NCBI RefSeq assembly: GCF_000816185.1
Contig: NZ_CP007770.1
Span: forward strand, 744,001 to 808,000
Source: Campylobacter insulaenigrae NCTC 12927
GTDB taxonomy: Bacteria; Campylobacterota; Campylobacteria; Campylobacterales; Campylobacteraceae
Reading direction: 5' to 3'
Length of the DNA stretch: 64,000 nucleotides
Both the position numbers and the translations under genes were made by a program. Under the pieces are notes generated by a model. It was not told the origin of the DNA, made no database searches, and was given only the letters and a program-made list of their open reading frames with translations. Positions within the stretch are counted from its first letter, which is position 1, and every line of letters begins with the position of its first letter. Of this stretch, positions 18,886 to 27,863 are shown piece by piece.

Positions 18886-19756
18886 TTTCTTTTACTTACT
18901 CTTACCTATTAAAACAAACTCTGTAGTATTTATCCCACAAGGTTCTGTTGCTAAAATTATAACTCAATTAAATAAAAATAATTATAAAATGAGTAGTATT
19001 GATAAATATATTTTATATTTTTTAGGTCATCCTCAATCAGGTTGGATAAACATAGGCTTGGCACCTTTAAACAGGGTTGAATTTTTATACAAATTAACCA
19101 TTGCGAAAGCTGCACTTGAAACTATCACACTAATACCTGGTGAAACAACCGAAATATTTTTCGAACAATTAGCACCAAAACTTGATTTAGATGCTAAGAT
19201 TTTAATGCAAGAATTTCAAAAGCAAAGTCCATTTAAAGAAGGAATGCTTTTTCCAGAGACTTATAAATTTCCAAAAGGAATCACTGAAGAACTTTTAATC
19301 AAATATTTATTGAGTTATTCTACTAACGAATTTAAAAAGATATCTTATAAAATTTTTAGAGAGTATAATGAAAATAAATGGCATAACTATATCATTATAG
19401 CATCGATCATACAAAAAGAAGCCGCTAATAATCAAGAAATGCCAATAGTTTCTTCAGTTATTAGAAATCGCTTAAAAAAAGATATGAAATTACAAATGGA
19501 TGGGACATTAAACTATGGAAAATATTCCCATGAAAAAATAACTCCTCAAAGAATTCGACAAGATGATACTTCTTACAATACCTATAAATTTAATGGAATC
19601 CCTAAAGAAGCTGTTTGTAATGTTTCTATTGATGCGATAAAAGCTGCTATTTTCCCAGCTAAAAGTGATTATTTATACTTTGTAAGAGATAAAAAAACAA
19701 ATAAACACATTTTTTCAACTAATCTCAAAGATCACAATAAAGCCATAAAAAATTAA
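18803..19756 (+). CDS. mltG: Endolytic murein transglycosylase MltG
   Basis: A 317-residue YceG/MltG protein that cuts nascent glycan strands in the periplasm. It has an N-terminal membrane helix (about 16-35), a LysM-like segment (VVFIPQGSVAKIITQL), and the catalytic core: GTTEI loop, IIASIIQKEAANNQEMPIVSSVIRNRL with the catalytic glutamate (ExA), LQMDGTLNYG, and YNTYKFNGIPKEAVCNVS. The start at 18803 lies inside the 5' end of the AsmA-like gene on the other strand and has only a weak ribosome site. A TTG near 18860 is an alternative, though it would cut off the basic residues before the helix. The stop abuts the ftsK stop. Confidence 0.9.
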   Translation: MNNIIGKVKNLRIFLISCDLILIFILSIFFYLLLPIKTNSVVFIPQGSVAKIITQLNKNNYKMSSIDKYILYFLGHPQSGWINIGLAPLNRVEFLYKLTIAKAALETITLIPGETTEIFFEQLAPKLDLDAKILMQEFQKQSPFKEGMLFPETYKFPKGITEELLIKYLLSYSTNEFKKISYKIFREYNENKWHNYIIIASIIQKEAANNQEMPIVSSVIRNRLKKDMKLQMDGTLNYGKYSHEKITPQRIRQDDTSYNTYKFNGIPKEAVCNVSIDAIKAAIFPAKSDYLYFVRDKKTNKHIFSTNLKDHNKAIKN

Positions 19757-22600
19757 TTATAAAATTTCCCTTTGTCCTTTAGAATCAGGCTCACTTAAAA
19801 CACCCATTTGAGTGAGTTGTTCTATGATATTAGCAGCGCGATTATAACCTATTTTTAAACGTCTTTGAACATAGGAAATGCTAGTTTTTCTATCTTCTAT
19901 AACTATAGCTTTAGCTTCTTCATAAAGCTCATCTAGATTTTCATCATTAAAATCACTTCTTCTATTATTTAATTCGGAATTATCATCTTTTAAAAAACTT
20001 TCATCATATTCTACAATTTGTTGTTGTTTTAAAAATTCCACTATGTTCTCTATCTCATTTTCACTTGCAAATGGAGCATGCAAACGCACAAGAGAACTTA
20101 TTCCTGGTGGAGTAAATAAGCAATCTCCTCTACCCAAGAGACTTTCAGCACCCATACTATCAAGTATAACTTTGGAATCTATTTTTTGCCCTACTTTGTA
20201 TGAAATTCTACTTGGCAAATTTGCTTTAACAACACCAGTAACCACATCAACAGAAGGTCTTTGAGTAGCAACAATAAGATGAATACCACTTGCTCTTGCC
20301 ATTTGCGCTAAACGTCCTATGTAAAATTCTACATCTTTGCCAGCTGTCATCATTAAATCAGCAAGTTCATCAATAATCACGACGATAAAAGGTAAAATTT
20401 CTCCACCTTGATCTTTAATTTTTTCATTGTAATTTTCGATATTTTTAGTTTTTGCTTCTGCCATTAAACGATATCTTCTTTCCATTTCAGCTACCATATT
20501 AGACAAAGCATTTACCGCTTTCTTAGGATCAGTAATTACAGGAGTAAGCAAATGCGGTATATCATTATAAATACTAAATTCAAGCATTTTAGGATCAATC
20601 ATCATAAGTCTTAAAGTTTTTGGAGAATTTCTATAAAGTAAAGACAAAAGCATAGAGTTTATTCCTACACTTTTACCACTTCCTGTAGTTCCTGCTATTA
20701 AAAGATGGGGAAGTTTTTTAAGATCCGTAACGAAAGGATCTCCTACTATATCTTTTCCTAAAGCTATAGTTAAAGGAGAGTTTGAATTTTTAAAAACATT
20801 ACTTTCTAAAACTTCTCTTAAGTAAATAGTTTCTATTCTTTCATTTGGAACTTCTATACCAACTACATCTTTACCAGGGATAGGCGCTTGAATTCTTATA
20901 GTTTGTGCTTTTAAAGCCATTGCTAAATCATCTTGCAAAGATAAAATTTTACTTACTTTTACATCAGCAGCTGGTCTAAATTCAAAAGTTGTTACAACAG
21001 GACCAGTGTAGGTTCTAACAACATCTCCACCAATTTTAAATCGTCTTAATTTTTCTAATAAATCATATATTTTTCTATCAATTTCTTCTTCATTAATTTC
21101 ATTTTTACCTTCACTTGGCATAGATAAAAAATCTAAAGGTGGCAAGATAAAATCTTGTGGTTTTTCACAAACTCCAAATTCAAGTTCTTTTAATAGAGCT
21201 TTATTTTCACTTAATCCATCTATTATAGAATGGTGACGTAAGTTCTCTTTTTCTTTTTCTTGTTTTTCCATAACAAAATATTCTTCAGAAATCATAATTT
21301 CTTCTTTTTCTTCAGAGAAAAAATCATCTTTCTCTTTTTTAGCTCTAAGTTCATCGATACTTATAGGTTTTGCAAAAGCTTCTTCGCTAAAATCAAGCTC
21401 TTTAACTTCACTTTGTGGAAAAAAATATTCATCTTTAAATTCTTTTATTTCTTTTGTTTCTTCACTGCCTAAAAAATTTGTTTTACCTTTGATTTTATTA
21501 AATTCAATTTCTTTTTGTGCTTCGATTGCATTTAACTCTTCTATTCTTTTAAAATCCTCACTTAATTCTTCTAAGATTTTTTCTTTTTGTAAGGCTTTAT
21601 ACTCTTCAAGCAATCTAGTCTTTTTAAGCATTTCTTCTCTTTGTTTTAATTCTTTTGCAAAAAAAGAATCTTCTTGAACTTCTTTCTCATCTTCTACATC
21701 TATATTCCGTCTTTTATAACTTGGCTCATCTAAATTTTTACTTTTTAAAATTTGAGTATATATATCTTCGCTTTTATTTTTATACTTCGATAAATATTCT
21801 TCAGGCGTCATTTCTTCTTCCTTTGTATTTATTTTACTAGCCTTTTGCATGAAATTTGCCACAGGCTCAGAAAGTTCATGTATAAAACTAGAACTCATAT
21901 TTTTTTCATCATCATTTATCACAAATTCATCTAAATTTTGATTTTTTAATTCCTCTAAACTAAATTTCTTTTCTTCTAACGGATCTTCTTTCACCACATT
22001 TTCTTTTTTTAAATTTATTTCAACTTCTCTTTCTTTTATCAGCAATTCTTGTTTAAGTTTTTCTTGCTCTTCTTTGGTTTCATCTTGGTATTTATCACCA
22101 CCAAAAAATCCAAAAATCTTATTTTTAATCAATGTTTCAAGTTTTACATAAAAATCAAAATCAATTTCTATCTTAAAAAATTCTTTTAAAATTTGCGGGT
22201 AAGTTATACTAAAAGCAAAAGACAAAAGCAGTATTATCAAAATAACTGAACCTACTTTTCCAAAAAGTCCATTGAGTATCAAAAACATTGCAGAAGCTAT
22301 ATAACCTTTATCTTGTAAAAACATTGCACCAAATATCAATAAAGCAATAACACAAGAAATCACAGCAATACTATGTCTACGTTTTATGAAATCTAACTTA
22401 TAATCATTTTTATAAAACAAGTAATTAAACCAAAATAAAGTAAAGGGATAAAATTTGGTTAAAGATCCAAACAAAAAATAACTAAGTCGTGCTACAAAAT
22501 ACCCTAGCATACTTACCAAAGACTTCTCAGGTATCAAGGCACTAAAACAAAAATACAAAATCAAAAGATTAGAAATTACAAAAATAGCCTCTTTTTTTAT
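19757..22600 (-). CDS. ftsK: DNA translocase FtsK
   Basis: A protein of about 947 residues that pumps chromosome ends to the septum. Four or five membrane helices lie within the first 130 residues, then a charged linker (about 150-470), then the motor with Walker A (IAGTTGSGKSVGINS), Walker B (PFIVVIIDELADLMMTAG), IVATQRPSVDVVTG, and a C-terminal gamma winged helix (VQRRLKIGYNRAANIIEQL) that reads KOPS sites. No ATG, GTG or TTG begins the first membrane helix. I place the start at an ATA (22598-22600) six bases after AAAGGA, giving (I/M)KKEAIFVISNLLILYF. The alternative TTG at 22564 would cut the helix in half and has no ribosome site. Confidence 0.93.
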   Translation of the reverse strand: MKKEAIFVISNLLILYFCFSALIPEKSLVSMLGYFVARLSYFLFGSLTKFYPFTLFWFNYLFYKNDYKLDFIKRRHSIAVISCVIALLIFGAMFLQDKGYIASAMFLILNGLFGKVGSVILIILLLSFAFSITYPQILKEFFKIEIDFDFYVKLETLIKNKIFGFFGGDKYQDETKEEQEKLKQELLIKEREVEINLKKENVVKEDPLEEKKFSLEELKNQNLDEFVINDDEKNMSSSFIHELSEPVANFMQKASKINTKEEEMTPEEYLSKYKNKSEDIYTQILKSKNLDEPSYKRRNIDVEDEKEVQEDSFFAKELKQREEMLKKTRLLEEYKALQKEKILEELSEDFKRIEELNAIEAQKEIEFNKIKGKTNFLGSEETKEIKEFKDEYFFPQSEVKELDFSEEAFAKPISIDELRAKKEKDDFFSEEKEEIMISEEYFVMEKQEKEKENLRHHSIIDGLSENKALLKELEFGVCEKPQDFILPPLDFLSMPSEGKNEINEEEIDRKIYDLLEKLRRFKIGGDVVRTYTGPVVTTFEFRPAADVKVSKILSLQDDLAMALKAQTIRIQAPIPGKDVVGIEVPNERIETIYLREVLESNVFKNSNSPLTIALGKDIVGDPFVTDLKKLPHLLIAGTTGSGKSVGINSMLLSLLYRNSPKTLRLMMIDPKMLEFSIYNDIPHLLTPVITDPKKAVNALSNMVAEMERRYRLMAEAKTKNIENYNEKIKDQGGEILPFIVVIIDELADLMMTAGKDVEFYIGRLAQMARASGIHLIVATQRPSVDVVTGVVKANLPSRISYKVGQKIDSKVILDSMGAESLLGRGDCLFTPPGISSLVRLHAPFASENEIENIVEFLKQQQIVEYDESFLKDDNSELNNRRSDFNDENLDELYEEAKAIVIEDRKTSISYVQRRLKIGYNRAANIIEQLTQMGVLSEPDSKGQREIL

Positions 22601-22644
22601 AGCAAATCCTTTAAAATAAAAAGGCTATTATATCAAAATTACAA

Positions 22645-24885
22645 TTACATATAGTTTAACAAACTCATTTGAGAAATTTTAGCTGTTGCCGAAAGCATTG
22701 CTTGATAAGACACCATTGATTGCATAAATTGCATATAAGTTTCTCCATAATCAGCATCAGTTACACCGCTTTTAATAGTAGATACATTTACATTTAAAAA
22801 AGTCATTCTTTTGTTAGTTTCTTCTATAGAATTCGTATATGCTCCTATGGTTGTATGTGTTTTTCTCACATGTTCTTGTAAATGATCAATTCTTGCTAGT
22901 GCACCTTGTAATCCAGTATTTCTAGGATCTTTACCTTCAGAATCTGCTCTCATAGTGCCATTTAAAACTGCATCTATCATCTCATCTAAATCTTTAACTA
23001 AATCTACATTAGGATCATCAATAGTCAAAGAATTATTAGCACTAAAGGTAAAACTTGATCCAGGTCTTACTTGTCCAGGAGGATTTGAAGGTGGAAAATT
23101 AGCATTTGAATTAGTATCTTTCATAGTTAAACCAATGTTTGTATTGGTTGAAAATTTATCACTGATACTGATTCTTCCTTTGTAATCCATACTTACTTCA
23201 ACAAAATCTTTTGAATTGGATATGTTTTGTTGAATAGTTTGAAAATCGTTATTATTTAAGGTGCCATTGGCATTTGCATTAATAGTCGCATTTGGCACAT
23301 TATCACTTGCAAACATACCTAAAATATCATTTAATTGTTTATAAGTAATATCTTGAGGATTAGTAACAACACCTGTGGTAGTCCCATTTGCTTCATTGTA
23401 TTGGGAATGAGTTATAGGAAAGTTTATAGTTTGACCAGCATTATTAGTATAACTTACTGTAGAAGTTTCCAAATTTATATTTACATTATAAGTCCTGCCA
23501 CTTTTAGAAGTAATATTCATTTGAAGCTCTTGTCCTGCCATGCTTCCATTAGCATTAGCTATTACTTCGCTTAATTTTGTCTCATCGCTTGCATATTGGC
23601 TTGTTCCTCTAATAACTTGAGAAACATTTCCAAAGACTTTATTGCCATCTTTTTCAAAAGCTACATCAAAATCTTTTCCATTAGTTTTATTACCATTAAC
23701 ATCACTTTTTATAAAATCTGTTTGATGGATATTTAATTGAAAATTTTGATTACCAATAGTTATATTTACGGGATTAGTGATATTATTCAAATTTCCATTA
23801 GGAGCAGCTTGTCGCATTATCTCATTAGCAAGTCGATCTTGATCCCATCCAGCTGCTCTAGCCGCATCTTGTAACTGTTGAAGTTGTGCTTTGTCTGTCA
23901 CTTGCGGGGTTAAAGCAACAGCGTGAAAATCTAAAGAACTATTTCCTTCTTTTAAATTCTTAATCTCGATCTGACCGCTATCATTTATAGTAACATCTAC
24001 AAGTTTATTTGCATCTGTATTACCATAAAGTTTACCTATATTTTCTAAAACATCACCGATTTTATCTTCAGGACCTATGTTTAGAGTAGCTTTAAAACTT
24101 GTTCCATCAGGTTTTACACCTTGAACATACATAGAAGATTTTGGAAAAGGAAGTTTGGTGCTCTCGTATTCAAAATCCTTGTCTATATCAAGCTTACCAC
24201 CTGCGACATAATTTTGACCTATAAGATGAGAAAATTTAGAATCTCCATTTAAATACTTCTTATCGCTAGGACTATTTTTTACATCATATCTATTATCTAT
24301 CAAAGAAACATTAGTAGAAATAACTTTTTTTATATTGCTATCTGGTTTAAAAAACAAATCCCAACCAGGTACATTATAAGGTATTTCAGTCCCTGAACCG
24401 CTTACGACAAAGATATTATCTTTATTTCCGCTATAATTTCCATTTTTATCAAAAGGTCTTATAGCCGTGTTTGAACCTGCAAAAAGATACTGCCCATTAA
24501 CACTAGTATTTGCGATATTAACTATAGATTCTTTTACAAGTTTTAATTCTTTTGCTATAGCTTCTCTTGATGTTTGATCATTACCATCACTTGCTGCTTT
24601 AGTTAAAAGTACTTTAAATTTTTCCAAAAGCTCAGTAATATTTTTTAAAGCAGTATCTGTATTTTTCGCAATTTCTTGTGCTGATTGAGTTCCTTGAATG
24701 ATTTGATTAATATTTGCTAATTCGTATTCTAACCTCGAACCATTTATGTAAGTATTTGCATTTTCAAAAGAGTGCTGTATTTGTTGTCCTGTTTGAAGCT
24801 GAAGATTATATTTGTTTAGCATAGCCTGACCATCTGTATAACCTTGTATCGATGTGTAGAAGTTGTATTGATTACTTATTCTCAT
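22645..24885 (-). CDS. flgL: Flagellar hook-filament junction protein FlgL (FlaD)
   Basis: A 746-residue hook-associated protein 3. The flagellin-like N-terminus MRISNQYNFYTSIQGYTDGQ and C-terminus QFMQSMVSYQAMLSATAKISQ are the conserved D0/D1 coiled coils. The middle (about 190-620) is a long variable, Asn-rich region expected to face outside. The start is the ATG at 24885 with GGAG seven bases upstream; an open frame extends 17 codons further but has no ribosome site. A sigma-54 promoter lies 36-50 nt upstream. The length is far above that of enteric FlgL, as is usual in campylobacters. Confidence 0.93.
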   Translation of the reverse strand: MRISNQYNFYTSIQGYTDGQAMLNKYNLQLQTGQQIQHSFENANTYINGSRLEYELANINQIIQGTQSAQEIAKNTDTALKNITELLEKFKVLLTKAASDGNDQTSREAIAKELKLVKESIVNIANTSVNGQYLFAGSNTAIRPFDKNGNYSGNKDNIFVVSGSGTEIPYNVPGWDLFFKPDSNIKKVISTNVSLIDNRYDVKNSPSDKKYLNGDSKFSHLIGQNYVAGGKLDIDKDFEYESTKLPFPKSSMYVQGVKPDGTSFKATLNIGPEDKIGDVLENIGKLYGNTDANKLVDVTINDSGQIEIKNLKEGNSSLDFHAVALTPQVTDKAQLQQLQDAARAAGWDQDRLANEIMRQAAPNGNLNNITNPVNITIGNQNFQLNIHQTDFIKSDVNGNKTNGKDFDVAFEKDGNKVFGNVSQVIRGTSQYASDETKLSEVIANANGSMAGQELQMNITSKSGRTYNVNINLETSTVSYTNNAGQTINFPITHSQYNEANGTTTGVVTNPQDITYKQLNDILGMFASDNVPNATINANANGTLNNNDFQTIQQNISNSKDFVEVSMDYKGRISISDKFSTNTNIGLTMKDTNSNANFPPSNPPGQVRPGSSFTFSANNSLTIDDPNVDLVKDLDEMIDAVLNGTMRADSEGKDPRNTGLQGALARIDHLQEHVRKTHTTIGAYTNSIEETNKRMTFLNVNVSTIKSGVTDADYGETYMQFMQSMVSYQAMLSATAKISQMSLLNYM

Positions 24886-24920
24886 ATTAAACTCCGTGCA
24901 AATTTTTATTAAAAATATAA

Positions 24921-24935
24921 GCAAAAAAAGTTCCA
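24921..24935 (-). promoter_or_regulatory. Sigma-54 (RpoN) promoter of flgL
   Basis: The minus strand reads TGGAAC, five T, TTGC. This is the sigma-54 pattern TGGCAC-N5-TTGC with one difference, with GG and GC exactly 10 bp apart. Hook-level flagellar genes of Campylobacter are RpoN-dependent, and this site has the right position before flgL. Confidence 0.85.
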
Positions 24936-25002
24936 AACTAGGACAATAATTTGATATTTTTTTGCTATTATTGTATTTTATATTATTTTAAAAATAAATT
25001 AA

Positions 25003-25008
25003 TATAAT
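25003..25008 (+). promoter_or_regulatory. -10 box of tRNA-Leu
   Basis: A perfect TATAAT 21 nt before the first base of tRNA-Leu, in a T-rich stretch typical of vegetative promoters here. Confidence 0.55.
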
Positions 25009-25029
25009 TTCAATTCTTTCTTCAAAGAA

Positions 25030-25116
25030 GCCCGAGTGGTGAAACTGGTAGACGCGCCAGACTCAAAATCTGGTAAGGGCAACCTTGTGTCGGTTCGAGT
25101 CCGACCTCGGGCACCA
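25030..25116 (+). tRNA. tRNA-Leu (anticodon CAA)
   Basis: A full cloverleaf: acceptor stem GCCCGAG/CTCGGGC, D arm, anticodon stem CCAGA/TCTGG with loop CTCAAAA (anticodon CAA, codon UUG), a long variable arm as in class II tRNAs, T arm with GGTTCGAGTCC, and an encoded CCA end. Its 3' 14 bases begin the prophage attachment repeat, so it serves as the integration site and stays intact on the left side. Confidence 0.97.
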
Positions 25117-25145
25117 TTTGTTTTTTACTCTCAAGTGTTATTTTT
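25103..25145. repeat. attL, 43-bp direct repeat
   Basis: The last 14 bases of tRNA-Leu plus 29 bases downstream, ending in GTGTTATTTTT. The same 43 bases recur without a mismatch at 63662-63704, marking the left end of the integrated element. Confidence 0.95.
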
Positions 25146-25242
25146 TAATAAATTGTCTTTAAAGTCTTATAGTTAAGGACTTATATAAGCATTCTTTTTT
25201 ATTCTATTTTGTTATTTTTTGTGTTAAAATATTACAAAAAAA

Positions 25243-25283
25243 GTGGGTTACTTTTAAAAAAGTGGGCTACTAAATGGGTTACT
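25243..25283. repeat. Arm-type integrase binding repeats, left end
   Basis: Three tandem copies of a decamer: GTGGGTTACT at 25243, GTGGGCTACT at 25262 and ATGGGTTACT at 25274. Matching copies occur beside attR at 63587 and 63599. Short direct repeats near both att sites are what tyrosine integrase arm sites look like. They also lie just upstream of the integrase gene and may affect its promoter. Confidence 0.6.
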
Positions 25284-25308
25284 TTTTACAATAATACAAA
25301 GAATAAAA

Positions 25309-26486
25309 ATGGCAAAAATTAATAAACTTACAGATAGTTTCTTAAAAAGCGTAAAATGTGATAATGGTAAAAAATTTATAAAATTTAGTGATCCTAGCAT
25401 AAAAGGATTATATGTTTTTGTTTATCCTAGTGGTAGAAAACTATTTAAAACAAGACAAGCTAATGATACTTATATAACACTTGGGGAATACCCCTTGCTT
25501 TCCCTAGCAGAGCTTAGAGAAATAGCTATAAATTCGCACAAACTAAAAGCCAAGGGTCAAAACATAAGCAATGCGAAAAGATTGAAATTTGGCATATTAT
25601 ATGATGAAGTATTAGAAAATGCAAGAAAGAGTAATTTAGCAGCGAAAACAATCCAAAGAGGACTAAGCTATAAAGAAGGTATTTTTAAATCTTTAGAATA
25701 TAAAAATATTAATGATATAAAAAGAGTAGATATTGTTAATATTTTAAAGACCATAGAGCATAAAAGCGCTACGCTTCAAAAAGCAAAGATATGGATAAAT
25801 AAAGTATTTGAATATGCTTTGCAACTTGAGCTCATAGAAAACAATCCTGTAGCTTCTATCAAAAATAATATTGTATTTAAAAAACCAAATCAGGTTATAC
25901 ACCAACCTACCCTATTAGATGAATCTGATATTAAAGAATATATAAACACTCTAATTCACTCAGATATCAAGCAAAGTCATAAAAATTTAATGCTTTTTAT
26001 ACTTTTAACAGCTCAAAGACCTGGCAATGTTATAAAAGCTACTTGGGATGAGATAGATTTTAAAAATGAAATTTGGACTATATCAGCTCAAAAAATGAAA
26101 ATGCGTAAAGAGCATAATATAGCATTAAGCAAACAAGCTATAAGTATATTAAAAAATCAATATGCGATTAAAGTCAATGATTATGTTTTTGCTGGTACTT
26201 CTAAAAAGGATGTAATAGTGAAAATATCACATGCAATACCAATAAACGCTTAGGATATAAAGGAATTCAAAGCGCACATGGATTTCGTGCTATGTTTAGA
26301 AGCATTGCAAACGAAAAGCAATTAGAACATGGAGTAAGTATGGATATAGCAGAGCAATGCTTAGCTCATGAGCAAAAAAATGCAATATTAAAAGCTTATA
26401 ATAGAAGTAAAAATATAGAATTAAAAAGAAGATTAATGCAGTGGTGGGGAGATTATATAGAAAAACTTGCAGGAAAGCTTAGCTAA
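25309..26486 (+). pseudogene. int: Tyrosine recombinase integrase, frameshifted
   Basis: Frame 1 (25309-26253) gives 314 residues: an N-terminal arm-binding domain (DUF4102-type, KFSDPSIKGLYVFVYPSG), a core-binding domain, and the first catalytic arginine in LLTAQRPGNVIKATWDEIDF. The rest, with HGFRAMFRSIA (HxxR) and the nucleophile in LKAYNRSKN, continues in another frame to 26486. The frames join if the run of five A at 26203-26207 were six, giving SKKGCNSENITCNTNKRLGYKG and a normal protein of about 392 residues. As read, the protein lacks half its active site and should be dead. A sequencing slip, a phase-variable A tract or true decay are all possible. Confidence 0.85.
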
Positions 26487-26664
26487 CCTTGCAATATTTT
26501 ATCCAATCATCGATTTCTTTCTTTTCATACATTAAAACTTTTCCTACTCTAACACCCTTTGGAAAGTTATAAATGGCTTGATTTTTTCTCATTCTCATTT
26601 TTCTTATCCTATCAACACTAAAACCCAAATATTGTGCAACTTCTTTTGTACTTAATAATTTCAT
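26479..26664 (-). CDS. AlpA/excisionase-like helix-turn-helix protein
   Basis: A 61-residue DNA-binding protein with LLSTKEVAQYLGFSVDRIRKMRMRK, then a basic wing (GVRVGKVLMYEKKEIDDWI). This is the HTH_17/excisionase pattern. It faces the integrase and overlaps its 3' end by 8 nt. By position and fold it may direct excision, but AlpA-type activation of other genes is equally possible. An AAAAAAGGATTAAT ribosome site precedes it. Confidence 0.75.
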   Translation of the reverse strand: MKLLSTKEVAQYLGFSVDRIRKMRMRKNQAIYNFPKGVRVGKVLMYEKKEIDDWIKYCKVS

Positions 26665-26745
26665 ATTAATCCTTTTTTATATTTGTTTCTAAATTTAATG
26701 ATTTTATAATAGCTATTTGTTCTTCATAGCTCAAAGAATGGGATA

Positions 26746-27021
26746 TTAAAATTTAATATTTTCAAATTCAAAGCGATTATAAGAAACCCTTGTATCTACA
26801 ACCTTTATACATATTTTTTTAAGCTCAAAATCAAGCCAAGCTTCTATCTTCCAATAACATTCTATTTCTTTTTTCAAAGAGTTGTTTCCATAAGAAAAAG
26901 AAAGATCATCTTGTACAGAAAGAAATTCTTTAAGCATTATCATTAATTGATTTTTTGTTTCTTCTAAATGTTCTTCTATCAATTTTCTTTGTTTTGAAAA
27001 TTCTTTCATCATTTTTAGCAT
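26746..27021 (-). CDS. Unknown prophage protein, 91 aa
   Basis: A 91-residue protein beginning with a charged helix (FSKQRKLIEEHLEETKNQLMIMLKEF). I recognise no family. It overlaps the upstream Rha-like gene by 7 nt and has a good ribosome site (AAAGGATACAAA), so it is translated from the same early leftward message. Confidence 0.6.
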   Translation of the reverse strand: MLKMMKEFSKQRKLIEEHLEETKNQLMIMLKEFLSVQDDLSFSYGNNSLKKEIECYWKIEAWLDFELKKICIKVVDTRVSYNRFEFENIKF

Positions 27022-27737
27022 TTTGTATCCTTTATATGTAATCTTTTATTGAATTTATCTTTCAAAAGTTGATAATTATATTTTGTTAAATCATCAAGCC
27101 TTCGTTTTGTTTCACCTATGATGTTTTTTGTAAGATTTTCACTCCATAAAGCAAAATCTAATTCATTAAAAACTACTAAGCCGTATTTAGCTAGTTCTTT
27201 TTGTAAAAGTCTTAAATTTTCTTCATTGCTAAAATCCTTTCTTCTTTTTAAAACCTCTAATGCACCTTTACAAATATCTAACTCATCTTTTGTTTGGATT
27301 AAATCATATTTTAAAGCTTTAATTTGATTTTTGAAATTAGTTTTTTGTTGTTTTAATTGAGATTTATAACCTAAGCTTTGATGAAAAGCTAACTTTTGCA
27401 TTTGCTCTTGTTCTAAGTTTTTAAGTTTTTCTTTCATTTGATAAAAAGCAAAAACTAAAATTTTTTTAGCATTTCTTACACTTTCACTATTTTTCATGTA
27501 AGTTAAAAGTAGCGTTGCCTGTTGTTCGTTTAAGAAATAAATCTTTTTATAGTTTTTAACATTTTTTGAATTTATAATAAGTTGGTTTTCAAACTCTAAT
27601 ATTCCAAATTCTTCCAAATCTGCCTTATAAATTCTAATTAACTTTTGGATAGAGTTTTCGTTGTTGTTGGTTAATGTTGAAATATCATTTTGTGTAGTAA
27701 CTAATGCTCCATTATGGTTTGTAACTAAATCGTTCAT
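27015..27737 (-). CDS. Rha-type phage regulatory protein / antirepressor-like
   Basis: A 240-residue protein. Residues about 55-105 (INSKNVKNYKKIYFLNEQQATLLLTYMKNSESVRNAKKILVFAFYQMK) fit the Rha/antirepressor N-terminal domain, in which a phrase like FLNEEQA..L..L..N...V...K..L..AF is conserved. A coiled coil (105-150) follows, then an uncharacterised C-terminus. Rha proteins interfere with phage growth or act as antirepressors. Two copies of a 16-base repeat lie upstream and could be its operator. AAAAGGACGATTTT precedes the ATG. Confidence 0.65.
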   Translation of the reverse strand: MNDLVTNHNGALVTTQNDISTLTNNNENSIQKLIRIYKADLEEFGILEFENQLIINSKNVKNYKKIYFLNEQQATLLLTYMKNSESVRNAKKILVFAFYQMKEKLKNLEQEQMQKLAFHQSLGYKSQLKQQKTNFKNQIKALKYDLIQTKDELDICKGALEVLKRRKDFSNEENLRLLQKELAKYGLVVFNELDFALWSENLTKNIIGETKRRLDDLTKYNYQLLKDKFNKRLHIKDTKC

Positions 27738-27775
27738 AAAATCGTCCTTTTGTCTTATTTTCGTTTTTTTATTAT

Positions 27776-27822
27776 AATAATAAACGATTTTAAGATAAAA
27801 GTCAATAATAATAAACGATTTT
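27776..27822 (-). promoter_or_regulatory. Tandem repeat, putative operator of the Rha-like gene
   Basis: AATAATAAACGATTTT occurs at 27776-27791 and again at 27807-27822, start-to-start 31 bp, about three helical turns. Shorter copies of AAATCG in inverse orientation occur at 27727-27734 and 27738-27744 near the start codon. The arrangement suits a repressor binding one face of the helix. Confidence 0.5.
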
Positions 27823-27863
27823 TTGAATATTATTTTAAAAAAAGTTCGATTATAGGACGGATT

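Noticed and set aside
21260-21840. Several rightward frames within the ftsK linker
   Set aside because: Low-complexity Phe/Ser shadows of the Glu/Lys-rich linker.
26203-26207. Programmed frameshift to make full-length integrase
   Set aside because: The A5 run lacks a proper X XXY YYZ heptamer in frame (it would read TCT AAA AAG) and there is no downstream structure; an indel is simpler.
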